DNA from: Qipengyuania sp.
GTDB taxonomy: Bacteria > Pseudomonadota > Alphaproteobacteria > Sphingomonadales > Sphingomonadaceae
Length of the DNA stretch: 64,000 nt
Assembly: GCA_019745075.1 (NCBI GenBank)
Contig: JAIETR010000005.1
Location: 53,889 to 117,888 of the forward strand
Direction: 5' to 3'
The first letter of the stretch is position 1; every line of letters starts with the position of its first letter. Below are positions 35,182 through 42,892 of this stretch, piece after piece. The notes under the pieces were generated by a model that ran no database searches, was not told the origin of the DNA, and worked only from the letters and a program-made list of their open reading frames with translations. Position numbers and translations under genes: made by a program.

Positions 35182-36092
35182 GCGCCGGATGCCCCGTCGA
35201 TCTGCACGCCTTCGACCCGGTTGCGGCGGGCCAGTTCCGCCACATAGCGCGCAGCTTCAAGTGACCAGCTGCGCGCTTCGAGCATGTCGGCGATCCGGGG
35301 GCGCGCGGCCTCGAATCCAAGCGTGCGGCCATCGATGCGGCGGTGAAGTCGCAAGACGTGCCACCCGAACGGCGAGCGGACAGGCGCGCTGCCGGTTTCG
35401 CCGTCCGCGAGCTGCTCCAGCGCCGCCTGAACTGAACCAACCAGCTCTCCCCGGCTGATCTGGCCCAGCGAGCCGTCCTGCAACTTTGAGGCGCAGGATG
35501 AAAAGGCGCGAGCAGCGGCGGCGAATTTGGCCGCATCGTTGCCGATCTCCGCGATGATCGAGCGAGCGCGCGCCTCGGAGGTGGCCCAGGCCGCCTCGGC
35601 GGCTCCCTCGGGCTCCAGCAGGATATGGGCGGCTTCGAACAGGTCGGGTGTGCGGAAGCGATCCACATTGGCGTCGTAATAGCGCCTGCATTCGCTCTCG
35701 CCCGCCTGCGCGGGCTGCACCTGGCTGTCGAGCACGGCGGCGATCATCGCGTCGTCCTCGGCCTCACGGCGGCCGGCCTCGTCGGTCTCCGGTTCCGGCT
35801 CGATGCTAAGCCTGCGCCCTTCCTGCAGCAGCAATTCGCGCACCGCGAGCGCGCGCGCCGCCTCGACCCAGGCGGTTTCCGCGTCCGGCGCCGGGTGGTG
35901 CTGGATCTCGCGCGCAATCGCCTCGGGTTCGATCTCGACCCCGTTGACGTAGACCTCGCCGAAACTTGGCGGCGGAGGGATGATCGGTTCGGGGCCCCCG
36001 GAGCAGCCGTGGCTTTCGCACGCGCTCGGCATCACCGGCGCAGGGCGCTGCTCGGGGTCGGCGAGGTTGATGACGTCGAGGCGGCGGCTCAT
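35178..36092 (-). CDS. PpiC/parvulin-type peptidyl-prolyl isomerase of the nar operon
   Basis: 304 residues from the ATG overlapping the narI stop. No signal peptide is evident. The N-terminal half contains CESHGCSGGPEPIIPPPPSFGEVYVNGVEIEPEAIAREIQHHPAPDAE (SurA/NifM-like helical region) and the C-terminal half a parvulin domain (FEAAHILLEPEG...IGNDAAKFAAAARAFSSCASKLQDGSLGQISRGELV...SPFGWHVLRLHRR). Such genes sit at the end of narGHJI in several proteobacteria and are thought to help fold the nitrate reductase. The CESHGC motif is unusual for this fold. Confidence 0.85.
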   Translation of the reverse strand: MSRRLDVINLADPEQRPAPVMPSACESHGCSGGPEPIIPPPPSFGEVYVNGVEIEPEAIAREIQHHPAPDAETAWVEAARALAVRELLLQEGRRLSIEPEPETDEAGRREAEDDAMIAAVLDSQVQPAQAGESECRRYYDANVDRFRTPDLFEAAHILLEPEGAAEAAWATSEARARSIIAEIGNDAAKFAAAARAFSSCASKLQDGSLGQISRGELVGSVQAALEQLADGETGSAPVRSPFGWHVLRLHRRIDGRTLGFEAARPRIADMLEARSWSLEAARYVAELARRNRVEGVQIDGASGA

Positions 36093-36883
36093 GCTCCCGC
36101 CTCGCCGCTCTCGACTTGTTGCCGCAGCACCGTCGTCCCACCATAGCTCGGAGCCACGCCAGCCGGACCCTTGGTCCGCGCATAGACCGGCTTGTCCGAC
36201 CGCCGCGAGCGGACGATCTGATAACCGGGGCGAAGCAGGAACCAGATGGGCGCGCTCCAGATATGCACGAGCCGGGTAAACGGGGTGATCACGAACAGCG
36301 TGAGGCCGAGCACGATGTGGAGCTTGTAGACCAAAGCTACGTCGCGGATTTCGCCCGGCGCCGCGGGATCGAGCGTGAGTACCCCGTTCGCCCAGCTCAT
36401 GAAGCGAACCATCTCGCTGCCGTCGAGGTGCTGCAGCGTCCAATAGGTCGTGGCGATCCCGAGGACGAGCTGGAGCCAAATGAGCACGAGGACTAGAATG
36501 TCGCCGACCGAGGAACTGCGGCGGACGCGCTCATCGAACAGCCGGCGGTGGAGCAGAAGAGTGCAGCCGACAAACGCGGCGACCCCCGCAATGCCTCCGA
36601 CGACCAGTGCGGCGGTCTGCTTGAAACCATGACCGATGCCCAATGTATGGAACACGTTAATCGGGGTCAGCAGCCCCACCAAGTGGCCGAAGAACAGGAT
36701 GATGATCCCCATGTGGAACAGGTTCGATCCCAGCACCATCTGCCGGCGGCGCAGGAACTGGCTGGATTGCGAGCGCCAGCTGTACTGGTTGGCATCGAAG
36801 CGCAGCACGCTGCCGACCACAAGCACGGTGACCGCGAGATAGGGATACCAGCCGAATGCCAGCTGATTGATGAAGTCTGTCAC
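36089..36883 (-). CDS. narI: Respiratory nitrate reductase, gamma (cytochrome b) subunit
   Basis: 264 residues from GTG 36883, preceded by AGGAGG at good spacing. Five membrane helices with haem-ligand histidines in SNLFHMGIIILFFGHLVGLL and KLHIVLGLTLFVITPFTRLVHIWSAP. It oxidises quinol at the periplasmic side and passes electrons to NarH. GTGA overlap with narJ. Confidence 0.93.
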   Translation of the reverse strand: MTDFINQLAFGWYPYLAVTVLVVGSVLRFDANQYSWRSQSSQFLRRRQMVLGSNLFHMGIIILFFGHLVGLLTPINVFHTLGIGHGFKQTAALVVGGIAGVAAFVGCTLLLHRRLFDERVRRSSSVGDILVLVLIWLQLVLGIATTYWTLQHLDGSEMVRFMSWANGVLTLDPAAPGEIRDVALVYKLHIVLGLTLFVITPFTRLVHIWSAPIWFLLRPGYQIVRSRRSDKPVYARTKGPAGVAPSYGGTTVLRQQVESGEAGA

Positions 36884-37575
36884 CGTCCTGCCTCCTGTGC
36901 CTTGACCCTGTTCGATGCGCGTATCCTGGCGACGGGCCCGGTCGGCCCGCCCATCTCGTGCGCCGCCCCGGCGCTGAACGATACCGGGGTCTCTTCCCAA
37001 TCGTCTTCGACCGAAGGATCGACGGGCGGCGTGTTTTCGTCGACCTGGGCGACGGCGCCGGCATCCGGCCGGACACCGGCCAGCGCGACCACCGCATGGA
37101 ACACGCCCGCATAGTCCGATCCCCGCTTGTGCAGACGCTCGGCCAGTGCGGCGAAGACATGCGCGGGCTGGCCGAGCGTTTCCCTCGCCTCCGCTGCGGG
37201 CAGGCACGAGGCGTATTCGAGGAACACCGGAATGAAGTCCGGCAGCTCGCTCGCTTCGAGGAAGATTCCGCTCTCGATATACTGGTGGCCGAGGTCGATC
37301 ATCGCCTGGCCGCGTTCGCGGCTGTCGCCGTGGACATGCTCGAACAGGTGGAGCGAAAGCGACCGCGAGCGGTCGAAAAGCTCGCTGTAGTTCGATTGCT
37401 GGTCGAGCAGATCGTCATCCGCGATCCGATCGAGCAACGGTTGCAGCTGTTGAAACGCCACTCGCGGCAACGCTCCCTCCGCGCGCACCGCGTCCGCGAT
37501 CTCCGCGGCATGCGCCTTGAGATCGTCCGACGGATAGGCGAGCAGCGCCGCCAGGGCGTTGAGCGTGATCCTCAT
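36880..37575 (-). CDS. narJ: Nitrate reductase molybdenum cofactor assembly chaperone
   Basis: 231 residues; TorD/NarJ fold. LNALAALLAYPSDDLKAHAAEI, LFDRSRSLSLHLFEHVHGDSRERGQAMIDLG and LPDFIPVFLEYAS are the usual NarJ blocks. It holds apo-NarG until the Mo cofactor is inserted. Overlaps narH by 4 bp. Confidence 0.93.
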   Translation of the reverse strand: MRITLNALAALLAYPSDDLKAHAAEIADAVRAEGALPRVAFQQLQPLLDRIADDDLLDQQSNYSELFDRSRSLSLHLFEHVHGDSRERGQAMIDLGHQYIESGIFLEASELPDFIPVFLEYASCLPAAEARETLGQPAHVFAALAERLHKRGSDYAGVFHAVVALAGVRPDAGAVAQVDENTPPVDPSVEDDWEETPVSFSAGAAHEMGGPTGPVARIRASNRVKAQEAGR

Positions 37576-39101
37576 GTCGGAACATCCATGCGCGGGTCGC
37601 GGGGGGCTTTTCTGGCCCCCCCGCCGAACAGATTGACCTTCGTCGATCCCAGCGTGTTCTCGCGAAACCCGAAGCCCGACGAGCCCCGCAGGACATAGGC
37701 GTCCTCGTCGATCTCGCGGCGCGCGGTGGGGATGACATAGCGGTCTTCGTAAGCCGCGAGCGCCATGATCTTGTACATCTCCTCGATCGTAGCCCGGTCG
37801 AGGCCGACACGCTCGGGGATCGCTTCGTCGATCCGCCCCTCGACGCTCTTTGCGCGCATGTAGGACCGCATCGCCAGCATCCGCTCGAGCGCTGCGGCAA
37901 TCGGCTCCTCGTCGCCGGCGGTGAGCAGGTTGGCGAGGTAGCGGAGCGGGATGCGCAGGCTGCGAACATCGGGCATCCCGTCCTTGGCCGAGATCTTACC
38001 CGCTTCCGCGGCCGACTGGATCGGCGACAAGGGCGGCACATACCAGACCATCGGCAGCGTGCGGTATTCGGGATGGAGGGGGAAGGCGATCTTCCACTCC
38101 ATCGCCATTTTATAGACGGGCGAAAGCATCGCCGCCTCCAGCCACTGATCCGGAATGCCCTCGGCGCGCGCCGCTTCCTGGACGGCCACGTCGTGCGGGT
38201 TGAGGAACACGCTAAGCTGGGCGGGATAGAGGTCCTTCGGGTCCTCGACCGACGCCGCGGCCTCGATCTTGTCGGCGTCGTAGAGCACCACCCCGAGATA
38301 GCGAATGCGCCCGACGCAGGTTTCGGAGCACACGGTCGGCTGGCCGGTCTCGATCCGCGGATAGCAGAAGATGCACTTCTCCGACTTCCCGCTCACCCAG
38401 TTGTAGTAGATTTTCTTGTACGGGCAGCCCGAGACGCACATGCGCCAGCCCCGGCACTTCTCCTGGTCGATCAGGACGATCCCGTCCTCTGCCCGCTTGT
38501 AGATCGCGCCCGAGGGGCACGAGGCGAGGCACGAGGGATTGAGGCAGTGCTCGCACAGCCTCGGCAGATACATCATGAACGTCTTTTCGAAGTGGCCGTA
38601 GATCTCCTTCTGCACACCTTCGAAGTTGTAATCGTGGCTGCGCTTCTCGAATTCGCCGCCGAGCATGTCCTCCCAGTTGCCGCTCCACTCGATCTTGTTG
38701 AGCAGCTCGCCCGTCACCAGCGAGCGCGGGCGCGCGGTCGGTTGTGCCTGAAGCTCGGGGGCCGACTGCAGCCATTCGTATTCGAACGTGTAGGGCTCGT
38801 AGAAGTCGTCGATCTCGGGCAGGTGGGGGTTGGCGAAGATCTTGGACAGGATGCGCCATTTGGCACCCTGACGCGGCACGATCTTGCCGTTCTTGCTCCG
38901 AACCCAGCCGCCCTTCCAGCGCTCCTGGTTCTCCCAGTCCTTAGGATAGCCGATCCCGGGTTTGGTCTCGACGTTGTTGAACCAGACGTATTCGACCCCT
39001 TCGCGGTTCGTCCACACGTTCTTGCACGTGATCGAGCAGGTATGGCAGCCGATGCACTTGTCGAGGTTCAGAACCATCGCGATCTGGGCACGGACCTTCA
39101 T
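37572..39101 (-). CDS. narH: Respiratory nitrate reductase, beta (iron-sulfur) subunit
   Basis: 509 residues. Four cluster motifs: CIGCHTCSITCKNVW, CEHCLNPSCLASCPSGAIY, CRGWRMCVSGCPYKK (Trp in place of one Cys, the mark of the [3Fe-4S] cluster) and CIFCYPRIETGQPTVCSETC. Electron wire between NarI and NarG in the cytoplasm-facing complex. Overlaps narG and narJ by 4 bp each. Confidence 0.95.
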   Translation of the reverse strand: MKVRAQIAMVLNLDKCIGCHTCSITCKNVWTNREGVEYVWFNNVETKPGIGYPKDWENQERWKGGWVRSKNGKIVPRQGAKWRILSKIFANPHLPEIDDFYEPYTFEYEWLQSAPELQAQPTARPRSLVTGELLNKIEWSGNWEDMLGGEFEKRSHDYNFEGVQKEIYGHFEKTFMMYLPRLCEHCLNPSCLASCPSGAIYKRAEDGIVLIDQEKCRGWRMCVSGCPYKKIYYNWVSGKSEKCIFCYPRIETGQPTVCSETCVGRIRYLGVVLYDADKIEAAASVEDPKDLYPAQLSVFLNPHDVAVQEAARAEGIPDQWLEAAMLSPVYKMAMEWKIAFPLHPEYRTLPMVWYVPPLSPIQSAAEAGKISAKDGMPDVRSLRIPLRYLANLLTAGDEEPIAAALERMLAMRSYMRAKSVEGRIDEAIPERVGLDRATIEEMYKIMALAAYEDRYVIPTARREIDEDAYVLRGSSGFGFRENTLGSTKVNLFGGGARKAPRDPRMDVPT

Positions 39102-42100
39102 TCCGCAGCCTCCTGGACGGCGCCTCGGCTGGCGCCCGTTCCCCAATCGGCGGACCCGCCCCCGGCGTGAACACTGTCGTCCGCGGCCTTGTCGAACCAG
39201 TTCACCTCGCTCATCTTGCGCACGATCACGAACTCGTCGCGGTTGGCCCCCACGGTGCCGTAGTAGTTGAAACCGTAGGCGAGCTGCGCGTAGCCCCCGA
39301 TCATGTGCGTCGGCTTCATGTTGATGCGCGTGACCGAATTGTGGATGCCGCCGCGCTGGCCGGTGATTTCCGAGCCGACGGTGTTCACCAGCTTTTCCTG
39401 CGCGTGATACATGATCGCCGAACCCGGCATGATCCGCTGCGACACGATCGCCCGCGCGGTGAGCGCGCCGTTGACGTTGAACACCTCGATCCAGTCGTTG
39501 TCCTCGATACCGGCCGAACTGGCGTCGTCCTCGCTGATCCAGACCGTCGGCCCGCCGCGGTTGAGGCTGAGCATGATCAGGTTCTCGGTATAGGTCGAAT
39601 GGATGCCCCACTTCTGGTGCGGGGTCAGGATGTTGAGCATGATCTCGGTATTGCCGTTGGGCAGCTTGCCGATCACCTGCAGCACCGTCTTGGTGTCGAT
39701 CGGCGGACGCCAGGTGACGAAGCCTTCGCCGAATGCGCGCATCCAGTGATGATCCTGATAGAGCTGCTGGCGCCCGGTCAGCGTGCGCCATGGGATCAGC
39801 TCGTGCACATTGGTGTAGCCGGCGTTGTAGCACACATGCTCGCTCTCGAGGCCGGACCAGATGGGCGAGGAGATGATCTTGCGCGGCTGAGCGGAGACGT
39901 CGCGGAAGCGAATCTTTTCCTCCTCCTTCCCATGGGCGAGGTGGCCGTGACTGCGGCCGGTGACCTTGGTGAGCGCGGCCCACGCCTTGACCGCGACCTC
40001 GCCATTGGTTTCCGGCGCAAGCATGAGTATCGTCTCGCAGGCGTCGATGTCGGTATCGATCTTCGGGCGCCCTGCGGTGGAGCCGCTGAGGACCCGCCCA
40101 TTGAGATCGCCCAAGAGCTCGACCTCTTTCTGCGTATTCCAGTTGAGGCCCTTCCCGCCGTTACCGAGCTTTTCGAGCAGGGGCCCCATCGCCGTGAACC
40201 GGGCGAAGGTCTCGGGATAATTGCGCTCGACCAGTTGGACATTGGGCGCCGTCTTGCCGGGGATCGGCTCGCACTCGCCCTTCATCCAATCCTTGGGCTC
40301 GTAGGGCTGCGCCAGCTCCGCAGGCGTGTCGTGCAGGATCGGTGTGGTGACGAGGTCATGCTCGATCCCGAGCACCTCGGGCGCAACGTCTGAGAATTTC
40401 TTCGCGATCGCGCGGAAGATGTTCCAGTCGCTCTTCGTCTCCCACGCCGGGTCCACCGCCGCGGACAGCGGATGGATGAACGGGTGCATATCGGAGGTGT
40501 TGAGGTCGTGCTTTTCGTACCACGTCGCGGTCGGCAGCACGATGTCGGAATAGATGCTGGTGGTCGACATGCGGAAGTCGATATTGACCATCAGGTCGAG
40601 CTTTCCGACCGGCGCCTCGTCGTGCCACACAACGTCCTGCGGGCGGTCGATCCGCTCGCGGTCCTCGTCGGTGCCGACGACACCGTGCATCGATCCAACC
40701 AGATGCTTGAGGAAATATTCGTGGCCCTTGCCCGACGCGCCGAGCACGTTCGAGCGCCAGAAGAACATGTTGCGCGGCCAGTTCACCGGGTTGTCGGGGT
40801 CGATGCAGGCGGGCTTGAGGTCGCCCGACTTGAGCGCATCGGTCACCACGGTCGCCGGATCGGCGCCCGCGGCGTGGATGCGATTGCCCCATTCGATCGG
40901 GTTGGCGTTGAACTGCGGCGCCGACGGCAGCCAGCCCATCCGCTCGGCCTTGACGTTGTAATCGAGCAGGCTGCCCGACCAGTCGCCCTCGGGCGCGAGC
41001 GGCGAGAGGATTTCCGACATCTTCAGCGATTCGTACCGCCATTGATCGGTATGGGCATAGAAGAAGCTGGTGCCGTTCATCTGCCGAGGCGGCCGCGTCC
41101 AGTCGAGCGCGAAGGCGAGGGGCAGCCAGCCCGTCTGGGGTCTAAGCTTCTCCTGCCCGACATAGTGCGACCAGCCCCCCCCGGACTGGCCGACGCAGCC
41201 GCACATCACCAGCAGCGCGATGATCCCGCGGTAGCTCATGTCCATGTGGTACCAGTGGTTGAGACCAGCGCCGAGGATCACCATCGAGCGGCCCCTGGTC
41301 TTCTCGGCGGTGTCGGCGAACTCGCGCGCGACCTGGATGATCGCCTGGCGCGGCACGCCGGTGATCGTTTCCGCCCAGGCGGGCGTGAAGGGCAGGTCGT
41401 CGTCGTAGCTTTGCGCGACATTCGCCCCGCCGAAACCGCGATCGACACCGTAATTGGCGCAGAAGAGGTCGAATACGGTCGCAACATAACCCGACGACCC
41501 ATCAGCGAACTCGATCCGCTTCAAAGGCACATTGCGCTCGAGAATCTCCTCATGCGCCGTGGCGACGAAGTCATGCGGCGCGATGCTGCCGAAATAGGGG
41601 AAAGCGACTGGCTCGATTCGATCGTGATGTCCGGCCAGAGTGCTGCGCAGACGCACGTCGCGGCCCTGGCCGTCCTTCTCCTCCAGGTTCCACTTGCCCT
41701 TGTCCCCCCAACGATGCCCCGCCGAGCCGAGCGGCACGACCAGCTCTCCGCTGAGTTCGTCATAGGTGACCGCCTTCCAGTCCGGGTTGGCGGTCTCACC
41801 AAGCGCGCCGGGCAAATCGGCCGCGCGCAGCATCCGGTCGGGCACCAGCCGTCCGTCGCGCTCGACAACCTTCACCAGAAGCGGGAAGTCCGAATATTGG
41901 CGGGTGTAGTCGGCGAAATACTCAGCCTGGCGGTCGACATGGAATTCGCGCAAGACGACATGGCCGAGCGCGAGCGCAAGCGCCGCATCGGTGCCTTGCT
42001 TGGGGTGAAGCCAGATGTCGGAGAACTTCGCGGCCTCGTTATAGTCGGGCGAAATCACCGCGCTCTTCGCGCCGCGATAGCGGACCTCGGAATAGAAATG

Positions 42101-42892
42101 CGCGTCGGGTGCGCGGGTCATGGGAATGTTCGATCCCCATACCAGCAGAAACCCGGCATTGTACCAGTCCGCGCTTTCCGGAACGTCGGTCTGCTCGCCC
42201 CAAGTTTGAGGGCTCGAGGGCGGCAGATCGCAATACCAGTCGTAGAAGGAAAGCAGGTTACCGCCGATCAGCGACAGGTAGCGGCTGCCTGCGGCGTAGG
42301 AAATCATCGACATCGCCGGGATCGGCGAGAACCCGGCGATCCGGTCCGGGCCGTACTTCTTGATCGTGTAGGCGTTGGCGGCGGCGATGATCTCGGTCAC
42401 CTCGTCCCACCCGGAGCGGACGAAGCCGCCCCGTCCGCGCTTCGACACCCAGTCGCGCCGCTTCTCAGAGTTTTCGACAATCGCTTGCCACGCGGCAACC
42501 GGCGTCAAGGTCTTGCGCGCCTCGCGCCAGTGGCGGACAAGCCGCGCGCGCACGAGCGGGTATTTGATGCGCGTGCCCGAATAGAGATACCAGCTATAGC
42601 TCGCGCCTCGCGGGCATCCGCGCGGCTCGTGGTTTGGCAGGTCGGGGCGGGTACGCGGATAATCGGTCTGCTGTGTCTCCCAGGTGACGATGCCGCCCTT
42701 GACGTAGATTTTCCAAGAGCACGATCCGGTGCAGTTCACGCCATGGGTCGAGCGCACGATCTTGTCCGCCGCCCAGCGCTTGCGATAGGCGTCCTCCCAC
42801 TCACGGCTTTCATCGGTGGTAATGCCGTGGCCGTCGGAGAACTTCTCACGCGCCCGGCGAAAATAGGTCAGGCGGTCGAGAAAATGGCTCAT
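39098..42892 (-). CDS. narG: Respiratory nitrate reductase, alpha (catalytic) subunit
   Basis: 1264 residues from MSHFLDRLTYFRRA. N-terminal FS0 cluster motif with His (THGVNCTGSCSW...NHEPRGCPRGASYSW), Mo-ligand Asp in FYDWYCDLPPSSPQTWGEQTD, and long conserved blocks through ALALALGHVVLREF, PLAFALDWTRPPRQMNGTSFFYAHTDQWRYE and GGYAQLAYGFNYYGTVG. It reduces nitrate to nitrite in the cytoplasm. The frame is intact over 3.8 kb. The start overlaps the narK stop by 4 bp. Confidence 0.96.
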   Translation of the reverse strand: MSHFLDRLTYFRRAREKFSDGHGITTDESREWEDAYRKRWAADKIVRSTHGVNCTGSCSWKIYVKGGIVTWETQQTDYPRTRPDLPNHEPRGCPRGASYSWYLYSGTRIKYPLVRARLVRHWREARKTLTPVAAWQAIVENSEKRRDWVSKRGRGGFVRSGWDEVTEIIAAANAYTIKKYGPDRIAGFSPIPAMSMISYAAGSRYLSLIGGNLLSFYDWYCDLPPSSPQTWGEQTDVPESADWYNAGFLLVWGSNIPMTRAPDAHFYSEVRYRGAKSAVISPDYNEAAKFSDIWLHPKQGTDAALALALGHVVLREFHVDRQAEYFADYTRQYSDFPLLVKVVERDGRLVPDRMLRAADLPGALGETANPDWKAVTYDELSGELVVPLGSAGHRWGDKGKWNLEEKDGQGRDVRLRSTLAGHHDRIEPVAFPYFGSIAPHDFVATAHEEILERNVPLKRIEFADGSSGYVATVFDLFCANYGVDRGFGGANVAQSYDDDLPFTPAWAETITGVPRQAIIQVAREFADTAEKTRGRSMVILGAGLNHWYHMDMSYRGIIALLVMCGCVGQSGGGWSHYVGQEKLRPQTGWLPLAFALDWTRPPRQMNGTSFFYAHTDQWRYESLKMSEILSPLAPEGDWSGSLLDYNVKAERMGWLPSAPQFNANPIEWGNRIHAAGADPATVVTDALKSGDLKPACIDPDNPVNWPRNMFFWRSNVLGASGKGHEYFLKHLVGSMHGVVGTDEDRERIDRPQDVVWHDEAPVGKLDLMVNIDFRMSTTSIYSDIVLPTATWYEKHDLNTSDMHPFIHPLSAAVDPAWETKSDWNIFRAIAKKFSDVAPEVLGIEHDLVTTPILHDTPAELAQPYEPKDWMKGECEPIPGKTAPNVQLVERNYPETFARFTAMGPLLEKLGNGGKGLNWNTQKEVELLGDLNGRVLSGSTAGRPKIDTDIDACETILMLAPETNGEVAVKAWAALTKVTGRSHGHLAHGKEEEKIRFRDVSAQPRKIISSPIWSGLESEHVCYNAGYTNVHELIPWRTLTGRQQLYQDHHWMRAFGEGFVTWRPPIDTKTVLQVIGKLPNGNTEIMLNILTPHQKWGIHSTYTENLIMLSLNRGGPTVWISEDDASSAGIEDNDWIEVFNVNGALTARAIVSQRIMPGSAIMYHAQEKLVNTVGSEITGQRGGIHNSVTRINMKPTHMIGGYAQLAYGFNYYGTVGANRDEFVIVRKMSEVNWFDKAADDSVHAGGGSADWGTGASRGAVQEAAE

